This document shows positions 52,934-59,721 of a stretch of DNA of 64,000 nt, in pieces; within the stretch, counting starts at the first letter, position 1; the number at the start of each line of letters is the position of its first letter. The DNA comes from Desulfobulbaceae bacterium. Lineage in GTDB: Bacteria > Desulfobacterota > Desulfobulbia > Desulfobulbales > Desulfocapsaceae. The DNA is taken from the NCBI GenBank assembly GCA_011390165.1, contig JAABSV010000015.1, positions 1 through 64,000 of the forward strand, in the 5' to 3' direction. Under the pieces are notes generated by a model. The model was not told where the DNA came from. It saw only the letters and a program-made list of their open reading frames with translations, and searched no databases. The position numbers were made by a program, and so were the translations under genes.

Positions 52934-53716
52934 ATGCTCGAAGAAAGGCTTGTTCACGAAATTGAGGGGTTCGTCTCCCGCCACCAACAGACCGCTACGA
53001 CAACCGGCTGGCAGCGGCCGCTGGTTGCCTTTGCCGATGCCGCCAACCCCCTCTTTGCCGGGTTGAAGCAAGCGGTTCGGGCCAGTCATGCCTTGCCGGA
53101 GGATCTTCTTCCCGGGGCACGCTCGGTACTGGTCTACTTTCTTCCCTTCAGCCGGGAGATTCCCAGTAGTAACCGCCAAGGCTACCACGCCTCACGTCTC
53201 TGGGCAACTGGCTACGTGGAGACCAATGCCCTGATCATCGCCCTCAACCAGCATCTCGGGGCACTCCTCGCCGAGGCCGGCCACCGCAGTACCATCATGC
53301 CCCCGACCCACAATTTTGACACTGAGCAGCTGATGAGTGACTGGTCGCACAAACATGTCGCCGCCATTGCCGGCCTCGGTGACTTTGGCGTCCACCATCT
53401 GCTGATCACCGCTGCCGGCTGCTGTGGCCGGCTGGGGAGCATCATCACCGATGCACCGCTTTCCCCCAGCGTCCCGCCGGAACAACCCCGCTGCCTCCAT
53501 CGTTTCGACGGCTCCTGCCTCGCCTGTGTCCAGCACTGTCCCACCGGTGCCCTCACCGAGGCGGCCTTCGACCGCCATCGCTGTTATGCCATGCTTCTGG
53601 AAAACGCCGAGGTGCACAGGGAGGCCGGGTACGCCGATGTCTGCGGCAAGTGCTGCTGCCTGGTGCCCTGCTCCTTTGTCGACCCGGTGGGAAAAAAGGT
53701 GGCCCAGGGGGGCTAA
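52934..53716 (+). CDS. Epoxyqueuosine reductase-like iron-sulfur protein, short form
   Basis: A 260-residue protein related to QueG and DUF1730/4Fe-4S proteins. The N-terminal part has GARSVLVYFLPF and the YHASRLWATGYVETNAL region. The C-terminal ferredoxin-like part has CxACxxHCPTGAL (about 195-207) and CGKCCCLVPC (about 236-246), enough Cys for one or two clusters. It is shorter than canonical QueG (about 360-380) and lacks its C-terminal HEAT-like segment. A role as a reductive-dehalogenase-fold corrinoid protein cannot be shown. Confidence 0.75.
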   Translation: MLEERLVHEIEGFVSRHQQTATTTGWQRPLVAFADAANPLFAGLKQAVRASHALPEDLLPGARSVLVYFLPFSREIPSSNRQGYHASRLWATGYVETNALIIALNQHLGALLAEAGHRSTIMPPTHNFDTEQLMSDWSHKHVAAIAGLGDFGVHHLLITAAGCCGRLGSIITDAPLSPSVPPEQPRCLHRFDGSCLACVQHCPTGALTEAAFDRHRCYAMLLENAEVHREAGYADVCGKCCCLVPCSFVDPVGKKVAQGG

Positions 53717-53752
53717 GCCGTCGGAGGGCTAGGCTGCCGGCCAGGAGGGGGC

Positions 53753-54346
53753 TCAGCCGCCGGCCAGGCGGTGGCAGGCGGCCACCGCCAGGGCATAGAC
53801 GATATCCAGGCTGAGCAGTTGGCTGATTGAGCGGTCGTAGAGGAGTTTGCCTTCGGCCGGAAACTCGTCGTCCCCGCGCCAGTAGAGAAGGGCCAACGGG
53901 ATATCGGCGGCGATGGTGAATAGCCAGCTCCTGTCGGCCATGGCCAGGGGTGCACCGCCAAGGGCCCGGCAGTGCTGGTCGAGCAGATCGAGACTGTTGC
54001 CGAAACGGTCACTGATCAGGGCGGTGGGCAGCAGGTGCGGGCCCCGGAAAAAGGTGGCCCCGCCGGCCAGGTCCTTTTCAGAAATCCACTCCCCCCGGGG
54101 CGGCACATCGCCGGCGTGGAGAAGGTAGTAGATGGCGAAGAGGGAAAAATAGTCATGCATCCCGAGGTGTCCGGCCGGCAGCAGCACCCTGCCACGGCCG
54201 GGGTCGATGCTCAGATCAACCCCCCAGAGGTGGAGCAGGTAGCAGCCATCTTCGGCCAGATAGCGGCAGCGGCCGTTACGGCAGAGCCATTCGGGGTCAG
54301 CCCCGGCCAGTTCCTGGTAGTAGCGACTGTCAATCAGTTCGGCCAT
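53753..54346 (-). CDS. DUF3786-domain protein
   Basis: A 197-residue protein resembling the DUF3786 family of anaerobes. It has an N-terminal CRNGRCRYLAEDGCYLL segment with three Cys, PRGEWISEKDLAGGATFFRGPH, and RSWLFTIAADIPLALLYWRGDDEFPAEGKLLYD. AGAGGA lies before the ATG at 54346. Function unknown; many members occur near corrinoid or iron-sulfur genes. It overlaps the methyltransferase gene by 13 nt. Confidence 0.8.
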   Translation of the reverse strand: MAELIDSRYYQELAGADPEWLCRNGRCRYLAEDGCYLLHLWGVDLSIDPGRGRVLLPAGHLGMHDYFSLFAIYYLLHAGDVPPRGEWISEKDLAGGATFFRGPHLLPTALISDRFGNSLDLLDQHCRALGGAPLAMADRSWLFTIAADIPLALLYWRGDDEFPAEGKLLYDRSISQLLSLDIVYALAVAACHRLAGG

Positions 54347-55164
54347 GGTATCCTCTTTTTGTCGTCTTGGTGTGGAGCCTGCCCTGTCGCCTCTTTTTTC
54401 TCCATCAGGGCGATGTTGGTGGACGGGATCAGGCATTGCCAGCCGAAACGGCGGGCGATGTGCTGCAGGGTCGACTGGCGGTAAAAAACCACATGGGTCG
54501 GGTCACGGCGGTAGTGCCAGTCGGCGAAAAGGGTGTCGTCGGTCTGGAAGCAGGTGCTCAGTCCGAGCCAGCCGCCGGGCCGCAGCATTCGGTCGAGACG
54601 GGCAAACTCCTCGTAGGGCCGGTGGAAGTGCTCGATGGTCTCGCTGCAGGTAATGAAGTCAAAGCAGTCGTTAAAGGGCAATGGCTGCGGAAAAAAGAGC
54701 GGGTCATAGAGCTGCACCTGGTGGCCGGCCGCCGAGATAAGGACGGCCAGCGCCGGCCCGGGGCCGCAACCGTAGTCGAGACCTCTGCCGGGGGTGGTAA
54801 TCCGGCGCAACAGAGGGACGGCCAGCCGGTTCAGGAAACGGCGGTAGCCAGAGTCGTCCGGGTCGTTGCGGTGCAGACCGTAGCGTTGGTGCTCCGCCTT
54901 CCTGGAGAGCCTTGCCACCGGATCGATAAAGGTCGCCTGGCAATCCGGGCAGCGCCAGTAGGTAGCCACGCCAAGCTGAATAAAGAAGTGGGCGCCGGGA
55001 CTGGAGCAGACGATACAGCGCCTTCTCCTCGGCGCAGCGGAATCCACTTTGTACGTCGGCTCAGCTGCCGCTTCTCCTCCGGCTACCTCCCGCTGAACTG
55101 GTTTCCCCTGTCCATCCGGTCGGCTGTCGCCTGTCGCCCCATGCCTTTTGTCCCCTTTAGCCAC
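54334..55164 (-). CDS. Class I SAM-dependent methyltransferase with N-terminal zinc ribbon
   Basis: A 276-residue protein from the GTG at 55164; a shorter start at GTG 55047 would give 237 residues. The two starts cannot be separated, since no ribosome site is clear. An N-terminal CIVC-x16-CPDC ribbon is followed by a methyltransferase domain: GLDYGCGPGPALAVL (motif I), a YDPLFF acidic loop, ITCSETIEHFHRPYEE and a MLRPGGWLGLST strand. The layout is that of methyltransferase family 23/11-like proteins that modify sugars or lipids; the substrate is unknown. It overlaps the flavin oxidoreductase gene end. Confidence 0.8.
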   Translation of the reverse strand: MAKGDKRHGATGDSRPDGQGKPVQREVAGGEAAAEPTYKVDSAAPRRRRCIVCSSPGAHFFIQLGVATYWRCPDCQATFIDPVARLSRKAEHQRYGLHRNDPDDSGYRRFLNRLAVPLLRRITTPGRGLDYGCGPGPALAVLISAAGHQVQLYDPLFFPQPLPFNDCFDFITCSETIEHFHRPYEEFARLDRMLRPGGWLGLSTCFQTDDTLFADWHYRRDPTHVVFYRQSTLQHIARRFGWQCLIPSTNIALMEKKEATGQAPHQDDKKRIPWPN

Positions 55165-56242
55165 GGAACGGGGGATAATCGGTATACCCTTCCGGCCCGG
55201 GGGTATACCAGAGGGACATATCGTCGTATGGGGCGAGGGGGAGGCCTGCCGCCAGCCGTTCCACCAGATCGGGGTTACTGATGAAGGGGCGGCCGAAAGC
55301 GGCGATGTCGAGATGACCGGCAGCCAGCCGCTGCTCGGCATCCTCCTTGGTGTAGCCGCAGTTGCCGATGATGACCCCGGGGTAGTGGGCCCGGAACTCG
55401 GCCAGGGTCATCGCTTCCCCCTGCTGGTGAAAACCAAAGGCCAGCCCGTCCATGATATGGACATAGCCAAGATCCAAACTGGCCAGCTCCTTGATGGTAT
55501 AAAGGTAGGTCTCCCGGAAGTCGGGGCTGCCCATGTCGTTGAAGACCCCGTTGGGAGAGAGGCGAACGCCAACCCGCCCGGCCGGCCAGATCTCGAGAAC
55601 CGCCCCTAGTACCTCACCGAGAAAACGGTATTTGTTCTCCAGGCTGCCACCATAGCGATCGCTGCGCCGGTTTGTTCGGGTATCGAGAAACTGGTTGAGC
55701 AGATAGCCGTTGGCGGCGTGCACCTCAATTCCAGAAAAGCCGGCTTCCCGGGCGTTGAGGGCTGCCTGCCGGTAATCGGCCACCGTTGCCTGGATCTCAT
55801 CCAGGCTCATTGCCCGTGGTGTTTCGAACTCTTTTTTACCTGAGGGGGTGTGTATCCCATCCCCCTCCAGTCTGACGGCCGATGCGGAGAGGGGGAGCTC
55901 TCCATGGTGGAAGTCACTGTGCGAGACCCGGCCGCAGTGCCAGAGCTGGAGAAAAATATGGGTCCCAGTGGGGCGCAACCGTTCAGTCAGCCGGCGCCAG
56001 CCGGCAACCATCTCTGCAGTATAGATGCCGGGGGAACCAATCCAGCCGATTCCCTCCTCGCTGATGACCGTCGCCTCGGAGAGCAATAGCCCGGCCGAGG
56101 CGCGCTGGAAATAGTGTTCAGCCATCAAGTCGTTGGCAACCCGACTCTCGCCGGCCCGCCCTCTGGTCATCGGGGCCATGGCAATACGGTTTTTCAGCTG
56201 CAGGTCACCAAGCTGGATTGGTTCGAATAGTGAGCGGCTCAT
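55157..56242 (-). CDS. nemA: Old Yellow Enzyme-family NADH:flavin oxidoreductase / alkene reductase
   Basis: A 361-residue FMN TIM-barrel enzyme. It begins LFEPIQLGDLQLKNRIAMAPMTR. The substrate His/Asn pair is in EVHAANGYLLNQFL near 172-175, and the C-terminal FGRPFISNPDLVERL phosphate-binding region is intact. The length is typical of NemA/OYE (about 360). GGAG-AAAGAT precedes the ATG at 56242. It reduces activated alkenes or nitro compounds, with no iron-sulfur cluster domain. Confidence 0.92.
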   Translation of the reverse strand: MSRSLFEPIQLGDLQLKNRIAMAPMTRGRAGESRVANDLMAEHYFQRASAGLLLSEATVISEEGIGWIGSPGIYTAEMVAGWRRLTERLRPTGTHIFLQLWHCGRVSHSDFHHGELPLSASAVRLEGDGIHTPSGKKEFETPRAMSLDEIQATVADYRQAALNAREAGFSGIEVHAANGYLLNQFLDTRTNRRSDRYGGSLENKYRFLGEVLGAVLEIWPAGRVGVRLSPNGVFNDMGSPDFRETYLYTIKELASLDLGYVHIMDGLAFGFHQQGEAMTLAEFRAHYPGVIIGNCGYTKEDAEQRLAAGHLDIAAFGRPFISNPDLVERLAAGLPLAPYDDMSLWYTPGPEGYTDYPPFRG

Positions 56243-56789
56243 ATCTTTCTCCGTTGTTCTTTTTCTGTAATGGTCTGGGTGCGGCAACCCGGGGCCTTTC
56301 CCCGGGCCGAACATCGTACTCCTTCACCAGTATAGACAGCAAAAGAGTGCGGAACCAGGATATTTGCCCATCCAACCAGTGCTCCGAATTCGTTCAGTCA
56401 AGCCGCCAGACTGAAGTTTGCTCTGCGAGGTGGTCTGACCAGGGAAAAACTGGGTACTGGTGAACGGGAAGCAAATATCTGCCAAGAGTATAAGACCAAG
56501 AGGATGATTGTCGATGGCATGTTTCTCGATCCTCCGTCGACTCTCTAAGCCGCTCAACGGTCGATCAGGTATTTTTTTTCGCATGGAACAAATTGCCAGG
56601 CAACTGGATGTATGGTATCTCTGTAGTTCATGAAAGGTGTTGATTGTGAGGTTAAACAAGAGAAGACCGGTTTGTTTGGCCGGCTTGCAGTTTCCGGGGC
56701 CGACTTCCCATACCGGCTTTCTTTTGCGGCCATCTCCGGTTGGGGGATTGGCTTTGCCGTACCGCTCTGTTCCTGATTAAGGTCCGCCA
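56243..56789. other. Intergenic region with repeat family 2, copy B
   Basis: This 547-bp spacer between divergent genes contains the complete MITE-like element at 56323-56464 and then an AT-richer stretch (about 56480-56690) without a supported gene. It would hold the promoter of the PilZ gene. Confidence 0.55.
56323..56464. mobile_element. MITE-like hairpin element, family 2, copy B (full length)
   Basis: A 142-bp element with perfect 10-bp terminal inverted repeats, TTCACCAGTA and TACTGGTGAA. Internal segments align with the copies at 35418 and 58464 (CCAGTGCTCC, TTCGTTCAG, GAAGTTTGCTC). No coding capacity. Confidence 0.65.
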
Positions 56790-57110
56790 ATGGTATCCAA
56801 ACGGCTTGCCCTCCGTTTTCCCTGTAATCGTCTTCCGCTCCGCTTTAAGACCGCCTACGATGACGGTGAGGGATGGCTGCTCAATGTCTCCACCGATGGT
56901 TGTGCCTTTTCCCCGGTCGACCGTCTTCTCACCATGGGGGAGAAGATACTGGTGAGTATCGAGCTGCAGGGAGAAAACGAGATTTTTCAGGCCCGGGGAG
57001 AGGTGGCGAGAATCGATGCGCAGGGGTTGGCAGCGGTCCGCTTTACCCTTGCCGAACCGGAGGCAAAGGCGCTGTTGAGAAGATATTTTACCAGGCTGCG
57101 CCGTGACTGA
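56790..57110 (+). CDS. PilZ-domain protein, small
   Basis: A 106-residue protein resembling a single PilZ domain. Its N-terminal KRLALRFPCNRLPLRFK and NVSTDGCAF segments mirror the RxxxR and (D/N)xSxxG c-di-GMP motifs, and the C-terminal strands are AVRFTLAE. The RxxxR arginines are not perfectly spaced, so c-di-GMP binding is uncertain. It precedes the EAL/HDOD gene by about 68 nt. Confidence 0.75.
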   Translation: MVSKRLALRFPCNRLPLRFKTAYDDGEGWLLNVSTDGCAFSPVDRLLTMGEKILVSIELQGENEIFQARGEVARIDAQGLAAVRFTLAEPEAKALLRRYFTRLRRD

Positions 57111-57178
57111 TGAAGAGTAGAGTCTCCGTTCTTGCTCCGGCCCCCAGGCAAAGGTATTAATCCTGATACGTGGATGGT

Positions 57179-58387
57179 ATGGAACAGTTTATTGCTCGAC
57201 AGCCAATCCTTGACCTCCACAAAAGACTGTATGGCTACGAGTTGCTCTACCGCGGCGCCGGCGACAGGGTGCTTGGCCGGGTGAGCGGCGAACAGGCCAC
57301 CGCCAGTCTGCTCTCCAGCGCCTTTCTCACCGGCGATATCGAAAATATTTCCAACAACCGGCTCTGCTTTGTCAACTTCACCCAGGAACTTCTGGAAAAA
57401 AATCTCCCTTTTAGCTTTCCAAAGAACAAGATTGTCGTGGAGATTCTCGAAAATGTCGAGCCGACAGCAAAAATTGTTGCCGTTTGCCGGATGTTGCGAG
57501 AACGGGGATACACCCTCGCCCTCGATGATTTTGTCTACCACCGCCGCTTCGAACCACTCCTCGAACTGGCGCAAATCGTCAAGATTGATATCCGTCTCAC
57601 CCCCCTCAACACCCTGGTCCGGACCCTTAATCTTCTCAAAAACCACAAGGTGAAGCTGCTGGCCGAGCGGGTTGAGCATGACGACGAGTTTGTGCTTGCC
57701 AACCGGATGGGCTTTTCCTACTTCCAGGGCTACTTTTTCTGTCGTCCCGAACCGATTGGCATCGTTGAGATCTCTTCCATGAAGGTGAACCTCCTCCGCC
57801 TGCTGGCCGAGGTGACCCAAAAGGGGACCTCGCTGGAGCGGCTCCGGGATATCATCGCCTCCGATGTGGCAATTACCTACAAACTGCTGCGGTTTCTCAA
57901 CTCTGCCTATTTTTATCGGCTCCAGGAGGTGAAGTCGGTGATGCATGCCGTTGCCTATCTCGGTGAGAAGGAACTGCGTCGGTTTATCATGCTGGTCATC
58001 GTCTCCGGACTGGCCAGCGAAAAGCCTGAGGAGTTGGTGCGTCTGGTCCTGGTCCGGGCCAGATTCTGCGAAGCCCTCGGCGAGGCCATGGCCCTATCGG
58101 CACGAAAATGTGCCGATCTCTACATTATCGGCCTCTTTTCCCTTCTCGACGCGATGCTCGACTACCCCATGGCCGAGATTCTCACCAAGGTACCGGTCGG
58201 TTCCCTGATCAAGGAGACCCTGCAGGGGAAAAGTACCCTTTTCACCCCCTTTCTCCGCCTGGTCGAACTGCTGGAAAGAGACCAGCTGGACGGCTTTGGA
58301 CATATCCAGCAACAACTCTCCCTCACTGACGAGCAAATCCGCACCGCATATCTGGAAGCGGTCAGGTACGCCAACCACCTGGCCTGA
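57179..58387 (+). CDS. EAL-like/HDOD signalling protein (YuxH family)
   Basis: A 402-residue protein. An EAL-like domain (about 1-190) has the EAL signature replaced by EILE (VVEILENVE), LALDDFVY and VKIDIR, as in catalytically inactive YuxH proteins. The HDOD domain (about 205-400) includes the DVAITYKLLRFLNSAYF segment. It begins MEQFIARQPILDL; the GTG nine bases earlier is an alternative. Such proteins act in signalling to motility or chemotaxis; probably not a c-di-GMP phosphodiesterase. Confidence 0.88.
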   Translation: MEQFIARQPILDLHKRLYGYELLYRGAGDRVLGRVSGEQATASLLSSAFLTGDIENISNNRLCFVNFTQELLEKNLPFSFPKNKIVVEILENVEPTAKIVAVCRMLRERGYTLALDDFVYHRRFEPLLELAQIVKIDIRLTPLNTLVRTLNLLKNHKVKLLAERVEHDDEFVLANRMGFSYFQGYFFCRPEPIGIVEISSMKVNLLRLLAEVTQKGTSLERLRDIIASDVAITYKLLRFLNSAYFYRLQEVKSVMHAVAYLGEKELRRFIMLVIVSGLASEKPEELVRLVLVRARFCEALGEAMALSARKCADLYIIGLFSLLDAMLDYPMAEILTKVPVGSLIKETLQGKSTLFTPFLRLVELLERDQLDGFGHIQQQLSLTDEQIRTAYLEAVRYANHLA

Positions 58388-58734
58388 ACCGGCCCGCAAC
58401 CCCCCTCATCGACGGATCTCGACGCCGGTTCCCCCCCCCGCTTGTGCCGCCGGCGGCACAGGTGTACTCATTCACCGGTAGGCAGCAAAGGGTTGCCGAA
58501 CCCGAATCTGTACCCGTTCAGCCAGTGCTCCAGGTTCGTTCAGGCAGGCCGCCGAGCGAGAGTTTGCTCGGTGCGGTGGCCTGACCGGGCGAATATCTTC
58601 CACCACTCTCTTTGCCGTTGCCGCCAGCTGTGAAAACTGGTAACGCTATTGGCCGCCGGACACGCCGGTCAGGCCGTACCGGGGGTGCCCGGCAGGGCCG
58701 GGGGCAAAGGGCGCAAGAGGTGTCAGGGGGGGGT
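58388..58734. other. Intergenic region with hairpin and repeat family 2, copy C
   Basis: This 347-bp spacer has TGTGCCGCCGGCGGCACA (58444-58461), a perfect palindrome after the EAL/HDOD gene that may be a terminator stem. The family 2 repeat follows, then GC-rich sequence before the EamA start. No gene is supported. Confidence 0.5.
58464..58600. repeat. Hairpin repeat family 2, copy C (right end truncated)
   Basis: GTACTCATTCACCGGTAGGCAG aligns with the left end of the element at 56323, and CAGTGCTCCAGGTTCGTTCAGG with its middle. An internal hairpin pairs GGCCGCCGAGC with GCTCGGTGCGGTGGCC. The terminal right repeat is absent. Confidence 0.6.
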
Positions 58735-59571
58735 ATGACCATTGGTATTTTTTCAGCGGTGATCGCTGCCGCATTGCTGCATGCCCTCTGGAATGGCCTG
58801 ATCAAGCTGGAGGTCTCCAAACTCACCGCCATGCTGCTTCTCACCATGGTGCAGGGGATCATTGGCCTGGTGGTGGCGTTGAACAGGGATTTACCGGCCA
58901 AGGAGATCTGCTTCTGGCTGCTCGGTTCCGGGGTGTTCCATACGCTCTATAAACTCTTTCTCGCCTACGCCTACGACCAGGGTGATCTCAGCCGGGTCTA
59001 CCCCATTGCTCGCGGGGCGGCGCCGCTGGTGGTTCTGGTGATCGCCGCCATCTTTCTCAACGACCGGATGGGCGGGCCGGAGTACGCCGGGGTGGTGGTG
59101 CTGGGGGCCGGTATCCTGTTAATGGCGAGGGGGGTCTTCCGCTGCAACGAACGTCGCCGTCTGCTTCCCCTGGCACTGGGTTCGGCGCTGGCCACGGCTG
59201 GATACTCCCTGGTCGACGGGATGGGCGCGCGGGTTGCCGGCGATGCGGTGACCTATGTCGCCTGGCTCTTTGTCCTCGACGCACTCTTTTTCACCCCCAC
59301 CTGTCTGGCCCTCCGCGGGCGGCAGGTGCTGCACGCCTCGCGGCGCACCTGGCTGGTCTGCAGCGGCGCGGCGACCGCCTCCTATAGTGCCTACGCGATC
59401 ACGGTCTGGGCGATGACCCAGGCCCCCCTTGCCCTGGTTGCCGCCCTGCGGGAGACATCAATTCTCTTTGCCGTGCTGATCGGCTGGACGCTTTTCGGCG
59501 AGCGGATGGACCGGGGGAAGGCGGTGGCAGCGCTGCTCATTGTCGCCGGGGTCATCCTCACTCGCTTATAG
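58735..59571 (+). CDS. EamA/DMT-superfamily transporter
   Basis: A 278-residue membrane protein with about ten helices in two EamA repeats (about 5-140 and 150-278). Repeat 1 has the LLHALWNGLIKLE and FLAYAYDQGDLSRVYPIARGAAPL motifs, and repeat 2 has APLALVAALRETSILFAVLIGWTLFGE. It resembles metabolite exporters of the 10-TMS drug/metabolite superfamily; the substrate is unknown. The ATG at 58735 follows a G-rich site. Its stop codon TAG at 59569-59571 shares two bases with the adjoining MITE-like element. Confidence 0.85.
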   Translation: MTIGIFSAVIAAALLHALWNGLIKLEVSKLTAMLLLTMVQGIIGLVVALNRDLPAKEICFWLLGSGVFHTLYKLFLAYAYDQGDLSRVYPIARGAAPLVVLVIAAIFLNDRMGGPEYAGVVVLGAGILLMARGVFRCNERRRLLPLALGSALATAGYSLVDGMGARVAGDAVTYVAWLFVLDALFFTPTCLALRGRQVLHASRRTWLVCSGAATASYSAYAITVWAMTQAPLALVAALRETSILFAVLIGWTLFGERMDRGKAVAALLIVAGVILTRL

Positions 59572-59715
59572 GCTGCTTTGAAAAAATTCGAATTTCCGTT
59601 CAAAATCAAGGTGAAAGAAAACAATGTGCCGCAGGCATATAGTTGATATTGTCGAGGACAAATTGTTTTTGTTCAACGCAGAGATTGGGCGGAAATACCT
59701 TTTTCAAGGTGGCTT
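59570..59715. mobile_element. MITE-like hairpin element, family 1, copy 2
   Basis: A near-identical counterpart of the element at 13434-13580: AGGCTGCTTTGAAAAAATTCG at the left and CTTTTTCAAGGTGGCTT at the right, with inner AAAACAATGTG and CAAATTGTTTT. It lies between the convergent EamA and SulP genes, with two bases inside the EamA stop codon and 7 bp from the SulP stop. It may act as a bidirectional transcription end. Confidence 0.75.
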
Positions 59716-59721
59716 GTAGAT

